NCBI GenBank assembly: GCA_002406015.1
Contig: DHMX01000034.1
Coordinates: forward strand, 1 to 19,714
Length of the DNA: 19,714 nt
Source of the DNA: Lachnospiraceae bacterium UBA4631
GTDB lineage: Bacteria > Bacillota > Clostridia > Lachnospirales > Lachnospiraceae
Reading direction: 5' to 3'
Shown: positions 1 to 6,688 of the stretch, one piece after another
Layout of the letters: the number at the start of each line of letters is the position of its first letter
How positions within the stretch are numbered: the stretch's first letter is position 1
Program-made: the position numbers and the translations under genes
The notes under the pieces: model-generated
The model's database searches: none
What the model was told of the DNA's origin: nothing
What the model saw: the letters and a program-made list of their open reading frames with translations, nothing else

Positions 1-10
1 CGGAATGTAC

Positions 11-23
11 CACAGATTCTGTG
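11..23. repeat. Short palindrome CACAGA-T-TCTGTG
   Basis: A perfect 6-bp inverted repeat around a single T sits 75 bp upstream of the phosphatase start. It could be a dimeric-regulator site, but it is short, has no recognisable family consensus and lies at the window edge. Confidence 0.25.
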
Positions 24-98
24 CAAATGAGATTTTATAGAAAAGTCGGCAAAACCCCGCAAAACTCGGCATTTTTTCGCAGTTTGAAAGGAGAAATT

Positions 99-578
99 AT
101 GAGCATTCGAGTACTTTTCGTATGCCACGGCAACATCTGCAGGCCCCCCATGGCGGAGTTCGTACTAAAATCCATGGTTGCCAAACGTGGACTCGCCGAA
201 CAATTTGAAATCGCCTCCGTAGCCACAAGCACAGAAGAAATATGGAATGGGATAGGCAACCCGGTATATCCTCCGGCAAAGGCTGAACTAGCAAAGCATG
301 GCTTAAGCTGTGAAGGAAAAAGAGCAGTCCAATTAAAAGCTTCCGATTATGACTATTACGATTACCTCATCGGCATGGATACCGAAAATATATCCAACAT
401 AGAAAAAATAACCGGTCATAAAGCAGGAACGAAAATACGGTTACTTCTGGAATTTAACAATGAATCCAAATCTGTGCGAGATCCATGGTACTATAATTGC
501 TACGACGAAACATATCGTGATGTTGTAACAGGCTGTACTGCATTTTTGCAGTATTTAGAAGCACAAGGCAGGCTGTAA
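99..578 (+). CDS. Low-molecular-weight protein-tyrosine phosphatase, variant P-loop
   Basis: The 159-residue protein has the length and architecture of the cytoplasmic LMW-PTP family, which hydrolyses phosphotyrosine through a cysteinyl-phosphate intermediate. The P-loop is at residues 9-15 (CHGNICR, a C-x5-R signature), followed by PPMAEF. The DPW motif with the probable general acid D128 is at 128-130, and GNPVYPP at 53-59 is typical of the family. The residue after the P-loop arginine is normally Ser (CRSP), which helps activate the nucleophile; here it is Pro16, which is odd. I chose the ATG at 99 because an AAAGGAG ribosome site (87-93) lies just upstream and the product then begins directly with the first beta strand; an in-frame ATG at 21 would add 26 unrelated residues. 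Codons are C-ending and A/C-rich compared with the G-rich genes downstream. Family call is firm; activity is uncertain. Confidence 0.9.
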   Translation: MSIRVLFVCHGNICRPPMAEFVLKSMVAKRGLAEQFEIASVATSTEEIWNGIGNPVYPPAKAELAKHGLSCEGKRAVQLKASDYDYYDYLIGMDTENISNIEKITGHKAGTKIRLLLEFNNESKSVRDPWYYNCYDETYRDVVTGCTAFLQYLEAQGRL

Positions 579-784
579 TTGCAACATACAAACCAATAAG
601 CCAATTATCGTTTTCGTTTATTTCCATGACAGCACAGAAGTTACCTACGTTATCCAGAATGCACCATATAACCCCATCCAACATCAACCACCGGAACCCA
701 TCAGCCAAATCATCCCCAATTGTTCTAATCACTATGACAAATTTCATCTATCCATGTCGATTTTTGGTTATTTTGTATATGGTA
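579..784. other. Non-coding or decayed stretch with inverted G/C skew
   Basis: No convincing + strand gene lies here. The + strand is strongly C-rich and G-poor: in 661-720 I count about 26 C and 4 G. The minus strand read from an ATG at 747 down to about 579 gives around 56 residues of coding-like composition (including DGFRWLMLDG and NENDNWLIGLY). The frame then continues antisense through the phosphatase gene to 454, which is not plausible as coding sequence. It may be a truncated minus-strand gene remnant or chance. I see no clear terminator for the phosphatase gene. Confidence 0.25.
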
Positions 785-797
785 TTGCATTTATTGC

Positions 798-824
798 TCA
801 AATATTGTAAAATGTTGCCAATAT
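798..824 (+). promoter_or_regulatory. Candidate sigma-28 (SigD/FliA) promoter for the chemoreceptor
   Basis: TCAA (798-801), 15 nt, then GCCAATAT (817-824) matches the Bacillus SigD/FliA pattern TAAA-N15-GCCGATAT at 3 of 4 and 7 of 8 positions with exact spacing. Chemoreceptor genes are classic members of this regulon, which supports the call. A vegetative alternative overlaps it: TTGCAT (785-790), 17 nt, TAAAAT (808-813). Sequence alone cannot decide, and both could work. Confidence 0.5.
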
Positions 825-828
825 GTTT

Positions 829-843
829 TTCGGTAAAACCGAA
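829..843. repeat. Perfect inverted repeat TTCGGT-AAA-ACCGAA
   Basis: A 6-bp inverted repeat with a 3-nt loop sits just downstream of the putative chemoreceptor promoter, within the predicted 5' UTR. It has no T-run, so it is not a terminator. It could be a small mRNA hairpin or a protein site. Confidence 0.3.
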
Positions 844-892
844 GACAAATATATAAAATATTAGGATTTTGAAACCAAGGGGGAAGCATCAG

Positions 893-2659
893 ATGGAACG
901 CCAGGAAACTATCGAGAACATCAAAGAGCATCAGCAGGAAATACGCCAGAAATTGCAGGGAAATGCAAGAGTTGGATTTTTAAGTTCAATTCGTACCCGA
1001 ATTGTATTAACAGTTATAGTTACCATTATTATATGTGCCGGTTTGATTTGGATAACAGTAAAGCCGGCAACCACAAAGACATTTTCCGAAATGCAGAGTA
1101 ACTACATCGATGATGTGGCAATGGCATATGGAGAAATGTTAGAAAGCTATATACAAAAAGACGGCTTGGATTGCGTAAGCTCAACACAGGTACAAAGCTT
1201 GTTAAAGCGAATCCAGATTAACGGCAAGGATAGCAGTTATGCGTATGTTGTAGACTTAAACGGTACAATGCTGTATCATCCGATAGCAGATAAAATCGGA
1301 CAGCCGGTAGAGAATTCTGTAGTAAAAAATATGCTTGCAGAGATTGCAGAAGGAAAACCGCAGGAAGTAGGCGTATATGAATATGATTTCCGTGGCTCAA
1401 TTAAATATGCCGGAATTTATCCGGATGTTGATGACGGCTTTTTGTTAATCATATCCGCAGATAAATCTGAAATAAATAAAGACATTAATACCATATTGGG
1501 ACGTACCATGCTTGGTATTGCTTTCGCATTTATCGTATGTGTTGGTATTGCATGTGTAATAGCATATCTGCTTGCAAAGCCGATTAAAGAAATGTCGGGA
1601 ATTGCAAATCAGTTTGCAACATTGGATTTAAGACAGGATGACAGACAGGGACAATTAGAGCAGCGTAAGGATGAAGTTGGTGTTATGGGACGCTCACTGA
1701 ACGAACTGCGAAACCAGTTTGAGGTTGTAATCGGTGAGATTAAACAGCAGAGTAATCACCTGTATACCGCAGCGACTGCATTGGACGAACATACCCAGCA
1801 GACAGCAACCAATATCGGTCAGGTAGAAAGTGCAGTATACGAGATTGCAGAAGGTGCCAGCTCACAGGCAGAAGAGACCCAGAAGGCAACCGAGAATGTC
1901 ATTCAGATGGGTGATATGGTAAAGGAAACAAATGCAGAGGTTACGAATCTGTATAACTATGCAGACTCCATGCGGGCAGCAGGCAATGAAGCATCCAAGA
2001 CCTTACAGGAATTAAATGATATAAATGAGAAAGCAAAGGGTTCCATTGACTTAATTTACGAACAGACCAATAATACGAATGAATCTGCATTGAAGATTCG
2101 TGAGGCAACAGAGTTAATTACATTTATAGCAGAGCAGACGAATCTGTTATCCCTGAATGCTTCCATTGAGGCAGCCAGAGCCGGAGAACAGGGAAGAGGC
2201 TTTGCGGTTGTAGCGTCTCAGATACAGAAGCTTGCAGAACAGTCAAATGAATCCGCAAGACAGATTGCAGAGATTATTAATTTGTTGATTGCAGATTCCA
2301 ATGAAGCAGTTGGAACCATGAATGACGTAAAGCAGATAATGGAAGAACAGAACCAGAATATCCATAGAATCGAGCAGGAATTTGAAAATCTGTACGAGCA
2401 GATGGATATGTCGATTGAAGGTGTTGGAAATATCGCAGATAAGACAAAGCTTCTGGATAAAGCAAGAGTCAATGTAATAGACAGTGTGCAGAACCTTACC
2501 GCGATTGCGGAAGAAAACGCAGCCGGTACGGAGGAAACCTCCGCTTCGGTAGCAGAGGTCAGCAACATTGTCAGCCAGATTTCGGAAAATGTAAACGAGC
2601 TTCGTTCCATTGCAGAAGTTTTGGAAAATCGTATGCAGGATTTTGTGATAGACGATTGA
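893..2659 (+). CDS. Methyl-accepting chemotaxis protein with extracellular Cache-like sensor
   Basis: This 588-residue transmembrane chemoreceptor would signal to the CheA/CheW array controlling flagellar motion. In order: a short cytoplasmic charged N-terminus; TM1 (about 36-55); an extracellular sensor of about 150 residues with PAS/Cache-like strands (SYAYVVDLNGTMLYHP near 115-130); TM2 (205-227); a HAMP domain (228-281); and a long coiled-coil signalling domain. The hairpin tip is clear: IAEQTNLLSLNASIEAARAGE (412-432) and GRGFAVVA (434-441). No C-terminal CheR/CheB-binding pentapeptide is seen. The ligand cannot be read. I chose the ATG at 893 because AGGGGG (878-883) is well spaced; an in-frame TTG at 869 has only a weak site. 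The gene stands alone apart from leuA control; its stop codon overlaps the -35 of the T-box promoter. Confidence 0.93.
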   Translation: MERQETIENIKEHQQEIRQKLQGNARVGFLSSIRTRIVLTVIVTIIICAGLIWITVKPATTKTFSEMQSNYIDDVAMAYGEMLESYIQKDGLDCVSSTQVQSLLKRIQINGKDSSYAYVVDLNGTMLYHPIADKIGQPVENSVVKNMLAEIAEGKPQEVGVYEYDFRGSIKYAGIYPDVDDGFLLIISADKSEINKDINTILGRTMLGIAFAFIVCVGIACVIAYLLAKPIKEMSGIANQFATLDLRQDDRQGQLEQRKDEVGVMGRSLNELRNQFEVVIGEIKQQSNHLYTAATALDEHTQQTATNIGQVESAVYEIAEGASSQAEETQKATENVIQMGDMVKETNAEVTNLYNYADSMRAAGNEASKTLQELNDINEKAKGSIDLIYEQTNNTNESALKIREATELITFIAEQTNLLSLNASIEAARAGEQGRGFAVVASQIQKLAEQSNESARQIAEIINLLIADSNEAVGTMNDVKQIMEEQNQNIHRIEQEFENLYEQMDMSIEGVGNIADKTKLLDKARVNVIDSVQNLTAIAEENAAGTEETSASVAEVSNIVSQISENVNELRSIAEVLENRMQDFVIDD

Positions 2660-2684
2660 CAAAGAAATGCTTTTATGTTAACGT
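2656..2684 (+). promoter_or_regulatory. Promoter of the T-box/leuA transcript
   Basis: A perfect -35 TTGACA (2656-2661), a 17-nt spacer and an extended -10, TG-T-TAACGT (TG at 2676-2677, hexamer 2679-2684). The -10 hexamer is weak, but the perfect -35 and the TG compensate. The -35 includes the TGA stop of the upstream chemoreceptor gene. The predicted transcription start is near 2691, giving a leader of about 380 nt before leuA. Confidence 0.7.
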
Positions 2685-2856
2685 AGCAGTTAGAAATGCA
2701 AAGACAAGGAAGAGTAGAACTTTGGAAGTAGACAGAGAGCTGTCGGTTGGTGTGAGACAGTTATGGAAAAGGTTTGAACTGGCCTTTGAGCAGCGGGCTG
2801 AACAGAGAGTAGGCTTAGCCGGTGCCTGACCGTTATGACAGGAGGATATAAGACCC

Positions 2857-2973
2857 ATGAATAAAGAAATAGTTATTTCTAAGGTTCGTATCTGTGAAGA
2901 GTGCATACAGAAGTATGAATTAGAGTGGTACCGCGTAAGAGCAATGTTAGCCTTGCGTCTCTATGAGAAGTAG
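2857..2973 (+). CDS. Possible 38-codon ORF inside the T-box leader (doubtful)
   Basis: An ATG-initiated ORF of 38 codons follows an AGGAGG (2840-2845; 11-nt gap), runs through the T-box core and antiterminator, and stops in the terminator loop or 3' stem at 2971-2973. It begins MNKEIVISK and contains four Leu codons (TTA, TTA, TTG, CTC) and a CEEC motif. A 38-codon open frame is not rare by chance, and the T-box structure explains the conservation expected here, so it is most likely incidental. If translated, ribosomes would disrupt the antiterminator/terminator switch. Confidence 0.15.
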   Translation: MNKEIVISKVRICEECIQKYELEWYRVRAMLALRLYEK

Positions 2974-2989
2974 AGACGTGGGGCTTTTT
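2949..2989 (+). terminator. T-box regulated intrinsic terminator
   Basis: A continuous 15-bp stem pairs 2949-2963 with 2971-2985 (three G-U pairs), closes a 7-nt loop TGAGAAG, and is followed by TTTT. It should form when charged tRNA-Leu is abundant, stopping transcription before leuA. It also probably serves the chemoreceptor gene, which has no terminator of its own. Confidence 0.92.
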
Positions 2990-3072
2990 ATAATGAAACG
3001 CATACGTTGGTTTTCTTTCACATAGGATACGGTAGAAACGTGTTGGGTAGAAGAAGCATAGGAGGTAGTAAG

Positions 3073-4737
3073 ATGAAGAATTATCAGAAGTATCAAAGAG
3101 GCTATTTTATGCCACCAACAGAGTGTTTGAAATGGACACACAAGGAATACATAGACCATGCACCACAGTGGTGCTCCGTAGATTTGCGGGATGGCAATCA
3201 GGCATTGATTGTTCCGATGAGCCTGGAGGAGAAGGTAGAATTTTTCAAAATGCTGGTTCAGATAGGATTTAAGGAAATTGAGGTTGGATTTCCGGCAGCA
3301 TCCGAGACAGAATATGCATTTCTTCGTACCTTGATTGAGGACAATCTGATACCGGATGATGTTACGGTACAGGTATTGACCCAGTCCAGAGAGCATATCA
3401 TCAAGAAGACCTTTGAAGCGGTCAGAGGTTGTAAGAAGGCAGTTGTACATTTGTATAATTCCACCTCGGTTGCCCAGCGGGAGCAGGTATTTAAGAAATC
3501 TAAGCAGGAAATTCTGGAAATTGCAGTATCCGGTGCAAAGCTGTTAAAGCAATTGGCAGAAGAAGATGGTGGTAACTTTCAGTTTGAATATTCACCGGAG
3601 AGCTTTACCGGAACCGAACCGGAATATGCACTTGAGGTATGTAACGCAGTAATCGATGTATGGCAGCCAACGGCAGATAACAAAGTGATTATCAACCTTC
3701 CGGCAACCGTAGAAATGTCCTTGCCGCATGTATATGCCAGCCAGATTGAATACATGAGCGAGAACATGAAGAATCGTGAAAATGTAATACTCTCGCTTCA
3801 TCCGCATAATGACAGAGGCTGTGGCGTAGCAGATGCAGAGCTTGGCTTGCTTGCCGGAGCAGACCGGATTGAGGGTACATTGTTTGGAAACGGTGAACGA
3901 ACCGGAAATGTAGACATTATTACCTTGGCTATGAATATGTATACCCATGGCGTAGACCCACAGCTTGATTTGAGCAATATTCCGGAATTGACCGAATTAT
4001 ATGAGCGGGTAACCCGGATGCATGTGTATGAGCGTTCTCCATATACCGGACAGTTGGTATTTGCAGCATTTTCAGGTTCTCATCAGGATGCCATTGCAAA
4101 GGGCATGAAATGGCGGGAAGAGAAGCAGAGTGACCGCTGGACGGTGCCGTATCTTCCGTTGGACCCACAGGATGTTGGAAGAAAGTACGATGGAGATGTA
4201 ATTCGAATTAACAGTCAGTCCGGAAAGGGCGGCATTGGTTACTTATTAGAGCAGAAGTATGGCTTTAATCTTCCTCCGAAAATGCGGGAAGACCTCGGCT
4301 ATACCGTCAAGGAAGTATCCGACCATCAGCACAAGGAGCTGGCAGCCAATGAAGTATTGGATATTTTCCAGAAGACATATGTGAATATATGCAATCCGAT
4401 AGAATTGTTAGAAGCTCACTTTACACAGGGAGAGCAGTTTACAACAGAGATTACCATTACCAGAAACGGAGCCAAGAAGGTATATCATGGACAGGGAAAT
4501 GGTCGTCTGGATGCCATTGCAAATGCGATTAAGAAGCATTTTGATATTCGCTTCTCCTTAATCTGTTATGAGGAGCATGCATTGCAGGTGGGTTCTAATT
4601 CACAGGCATGTGCCTATGTAGGAATCCAGCGGGAAGACGGAGTAGTTGCATGGGGTGCAGGTATACGCAATGATATTATTGATGCATCCGCATATGCATT
4701 GATGAGTGCGATTAACCGTTCAGACTTAGTGAAATAA
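3073..4737 (+). CDS. leuA: 2-isopropylmalate synthase (type 2, with leucine-binding regulatory domain)
   Basis: The enzyme condenses acetyl-CoA with 2-oxoisovalerate, the first committed step of leucine synthesis, in the cytoplasm. The 554 residues begin with the N-terminal extension typical of the longer LeuA class. The DRE-TIM metallolyase barrel carries SVDLRDGNQAL (35-45; R39 and D40 catalytic/metal) and HPHNDRG (243-249; H243 and H245 metal ligands), then the GxGERxGN signature (GNGERTGNVD). The C-terminal portion (from about 420) is the LeuA allosteric dimer domain that binds leucine. The ATG at 73 nt into the in-frame extension is chosen (3073) because GGAGGT lies at 3061-3066. Transcription is controlled by the leucine T-box, so end-product control acts at both RNA and protein levels. 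No leuCDB follow; downstream is an unrelated ligase. Confidence 0.95.
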   Translation: MKNYQKYQRGYFMPPTECLKWTHKEYIDHAPQWCSVDLRDGNQALIVPMSLEEKVEFFKMLVQIGFKEIEVGFPAASETEYAFLRTLIEDNLIPDDVTVQVLTQSREHIIKKTFEAVRGCKKAVVHLYNSTSVAQREQVFKKSKQEILEIAVSGAKLLKQLAEEDGGNFQFEYSPESFTGTEPEYALEVCNAVIDVWQPTADNKVIINLPATVEMSLPHVYASQIEYMSENMKNRENVILSLHPHNDRGCGVADAELGLLAGADRIEGTLFGNGERTGNVDIITLAMNMYTHGVDPQLDLSNIPELTELYERVTRMHVYERSPYTGQLVFAAFSGSHQDAIAKGMKWREEKQSDRWTVPYLPLDPQDVGRKYDGDVIRINSQSGKGGIGYLLEQKYGFNLPPKMREDLGYTVKEVSDHQHKELAANEVLDIFQKTYVNICNPIELLEAHFTQGEQFTTEITITRNGAKKVYHGQGNGRLDAIANAIKKHFDIRFSLICYEEHALQVGSNSQACAYVGIQREDGVVAWGAGIRNDIIDASAYALMSAINRSDLVK

Positions 4738-4759
4738 TAAAACAAATGTGATTTCAATC

Positions 4760-4788
4760 TTTACGAAATCTACGGAAAATGGTATCCT
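4760..4788 (+). promoter_or_regulatory. Candidate promoter upstream of the 4815 hairpin
   Basis: TTTACG (4760-4765), 17 nt, then an extended -10 TG-G-TATCCT (TG 4780-4781, hexamer 4783-4788). Each hexamer matches consensus at 4 of 6. If active, its transcript would start near 4795 and meet the terminator within about 65 nt, making a short RNA or an attenuated leader for the downstream ligase. Confidence 0.35.
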
Positions 4789-4814
4789 TATCTTATAGCA
4801 GAGAAGGAAGCCTG

Positions 4815-4860
4815 CCGGTCTGTTAGTCTGATTTTATATCAGGATGGCAGACCGGTTTTT
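4815..4860 (+). terminator. Strong intrinsic terminator after leuA
   Basis: CCGGTCTG (4815-4822) pairs with CAGACCGG (4848-4855), with an inner stem CTGAT/ATCAG (4828-4832 with 4838-4842), followed directly by TTTTT. It ends the leuA transcript and may also attenuate any transcript from the promoter-like sequence at 4760. A second perfect hairpin, CTTTCTG-AATG-CAGAAAG, follows at once at 4861-4878. Confidence 0.9.
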
Positions 4861-4878
4861 CTTTCTGAATGCAGAAAG
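4861..4878 (+). repeat. Perfect small hairpin CTTTCTG-AATG-CAGAAAG
   Basis: A 7-bp perfect stem with a 4-nt loop abuts the terminator T-run and precedes the ligase ribosome site (4913-4917) by about 35 nt. No T-run follows it. It may be part of the 5' UTR of the ligase mRNA. Confidence 0.35.
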
Positions 4879-4927
4879 ACTTCTCTTTGATTTGCAAATG
4901 ACGATAGTAGTTGGAGGAAGAAACAAA

Positions 4928-6235
4928 ATGGGTAATTATTTTCAGCCGGAGATAGAATGTGCATCTCAGGAGCAGATTAAGGCATGGCAGGATGAACGGT
5001 TGGTGAAGCAGGTAAAGCATGTCTATGATAATGTGGAATTTTACAGAAAACGCATGGATGACATGGGCGTGAAGCCGGAGGACATAAAGGGCAGAGAGGA
5101 CTTACATAAGCTTCCGTTTATTACAAAGGATGATTTGAGAGACCAGTATCCGTATGGCCTGCTTGCAAAGCCTTTAAATGAATGTGTTCGGATTCATTCC
5201 ACCAGTGGTACAACCGGACGGCGTGTAGTAGCCTTTTACACCCAGCATGATATTGACCTGTGGGATGAATGCTGTGCCAGAGCAATTGTGGCAGCAGGCG
5301 GAACCAAGGATGATGTGGTGCATGTCAGCTATGGCTTTGGCTTATTTACCGGTGGTGCGGGCTTAAACGGAGGTTCACATAAGCTTGGAGCCTTAACACT
5401 TCCGATGTCCTCAGGTAATACGGACCGTCAGATACAGTTTATGACAGATTTAGGTTCAACGATTCTGTGCTGTACCCCATCCTATGCTGCATATCTGGCA
5501 GAGTCCATTCTGGAGCGTGGCGTACGGGACCAGATTAAGTTAAAAGCAGGTATTTTCGGTGCAGAGGCATGGACAGAGGAAATGCGGCAGGATATAGAAA
5601 CAAAGCTGGGAATTAAAGCCTATGACATTTATGGACTGACAGAAATTTCTGGACCGGGTGTATCCTTTGAATGTGAAGAACAGACCGGAATGCATATTAA
5701 CGAAGACCATTTTATAGCAGAGGTTATCAATCCGATTACAGGCGAGGTACTTCCGGATGGAGAAAAGGGCGAGCTGGTATTTACCAGTATAACTAAAGAA
5801 GCATTCCCATTGCTGCGGTATCGTACCAGAGACATTTGTATTCTGAGTCATAAGAAATGCTCCTGCGGCAGAACGCATGTGAAAATGACGAAGCCGTTAG
5901 GACGTAGTGACGATATGCTGATTATTAAGGGTGTAAATGTATTCCCATCCCAGATAGAAACCGTACTTTTGAATAAGGGCTATGCAGCTAATTATCAGAT
6001 TATTGTTACCAGAGTTAATAACAGTGATAATTTAGAGGTACAGGTAGAAATGACACCGGAAATGTTCTCGGATTCTATCAGCAAGATTGCTGCAAAGGAA
6101 AAGGAATTGGTAAGTGCATTAAAGGCTATGCTTGGCATCTACGCAGATGTAAAATTAGTGGCACCTAAGACCATTGCCAGAAGTGAAGGAAAGGCAGTGC
6201 GTGTAATTGATAAACGGAACCTGTATCAGAATTAG
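4928..6235 (+). CDS. paaK: Phenylacetate-CoA ligase family (aryl/arylacetate-CoA ligase)
   Basis: This 435-residue cytoplasmic adenylate-forming enzyme would activate an arylacetic acid (phenylacetate, indoleacetate or similar) to its CoA thioester using ATP. Visible motifs: ATP P-loop STSGTTGRR (91-99), A5 YGLTE (235-239), A7 YRTRD (298-302), GRSDDMLIIKGVNVFP (325-340), and the A10 lysine in RSEGKAVRV (K422). The CSCG at 311-314 is common in this family. Length is normal. The ATG at 4928 follows GGAGG (4913-4917); upstream in-frame ATGs lie inside the terminator or lack a site. A tandem ACT-domain gene follows by 18 nt. This PaaK/ACT pair recurs in anaerobes near indolepyruvate:ferredoxin oxidoreductase, in oxidative breakdown of aromatic amino acids, but no such oxidoreductase is in the window. 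Exact substrate unknown. Confidence 0.9.
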   Translation: MGNYFQPEIECASQEQIKAWQDERLVKQVKHVYDNVEFYRKRMDDMGVKPEDIKGREDLHKLPFITKDDLRDQYPYGLLAKPLNECVRIHSTSGTTGRRVVAFYTQHDIDLWDECCARAIVAAGGTKDDVVHVSYGFGLFTGGAGLNGGSHKLGALTLPMSSGNTDRQIQFMTDLGSTILCCTPSYAAYLAESILERGVRDQIKLKAGIFGAEAWTEEMRQDIETKLGIKAYDIYGLTEISGPGVSFECEEQTGMHINEDHFIAEVINPITGEVLPDGEKGELVFTSITKEAFPLLRYRTRDICILSHKKCSCGRTHVKMTKPLGRSDDMLIIKGVNVFPSQIETVLLNKGYAANYQIIVTRVNNSDNLEVQVEMTPEMFSDSISKIAAKEKELVSALKAMLGIYADVKLVAPKTIARSEGKAVRVIDKRNLYQN

Positions 6236-6253
6236 AGAAAAGGGGGTATTTAT

Positions 6254-6688
6254 ATGACAGTAAAGCAAATATCTATATTTGTGGAGAACAAGATAGGCAA
6301 CTTAGCAGAAGTTACGCAGGTATTGTCAAAAGCCGGAGTGAGTCTGCATGCGATTTCCCTTGCAGATACGAAGGATTTTGGTGTTCTGCGTGTAATTGTA
6401 GATGATTCCTATCTGGCAGCAACCACTCTGAAGGAGCAGGGATATATCTTCTCCATCACACCGGTTCTGGCAATTGCCATTTCAGATGAGCCGGGAAGTC
6501 TGTATCGGGTATTGACAATGCTGGAAGAGAGCAAGGTTAATCTGGAATATCTGTATGACTTTAATACCAGAAAGAGTGATTATGCATACCTCATTTTAAA
6601 GGTAGAACAGGTAGAGGAGGCAACCGAGGTTCTGGCAAAGAACCGTATCCGTTTGCTGTCTCAGGAGGATTTAAAGACAAATAACTGA
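6254..6688 (+). CDS. Tandem ACT-domain protein, partner of the aryl-CoA ligase
   Basis: The 144 residues consist of two ACT folds and nothing else: the first at about 4-70 with the ligand-loop motif KIGNLAEV (13-20), the second at about 72-140 with EPGSLYRVL (79-87). ACT domains bind amino acids at dimer interfaces, so this is probably a small amino-acid sensor that modulates a partner enzyme, most simply the aryl-CoA ligase encoded 18 nt upstream. This role is inference from linkage. The start ATG has AGGGGG at 6241-6246. The TGA stop is the first three bases of the Fur-like box of the next gene. Confidence 0.88.
   Translation: MTVKQISIFVENKIGNLAEVTQVLSKAGVSLHAISLADTKDFGVLRVIVDDSYLAATTLKEQGYIFSITPVLAIAISDEPGSLYRVLTMLEESKVNLEYLYDFNTRKSDYAYLILKVEQVEEATEVLAKNRIRLLSQEDLKTNN

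Larger units (their letters stand above)
2691..2989 (+). ncRNA. T-box leader, leucine-specific (tRNA-Leu sensing)
   Basis: This is a tRNA-sensing attenuator. The T-box core AGAGTGGTACCGCG is at 2922-2935. The base after TGG is T (2929), which pairs with discriminator A73, the base of tRNA-Leu. In Stem I, the AGTA motif on the 5' side and GAA-CTG-G on the 3' side form the specifier loop. The helix above it is AACTTT with AAAGGTT, the one below uses AAGG with CCTT. The specifier CTG (2779-2781), followed by a purine and CCTTTGAG, reads leucine, matching the downstream leuA. GCCGG and CCGTTA at about 2818-2835 resemble the Stem II/III region. A 15-bp terminator hairpin follows the T-box. Uncharged tRNA-Leu should stabilise the antiterminator and turn leuA on. 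Confidence 0.92.

Noticed and set aside
36..80. Possible terminator of an upstream gene (GGCAAAAC/GCAAAACT repeats and T-run)
   Set aside because: The repeats are direct, not inverted, and no stable stem could be drawn.
626..856. 76-codon + strand ORF downstream of the phosphatase
   Set aside because: Low-complexity composition, no ribosome site, no recognisable domain, and it covers the chemoreceptor promoter region.
2673..2906. 77-codon minus-strand ORF across the T-box leader
   Set aside because: It is antisense to a well-supported structured RNA and has no ribosome site or domain.
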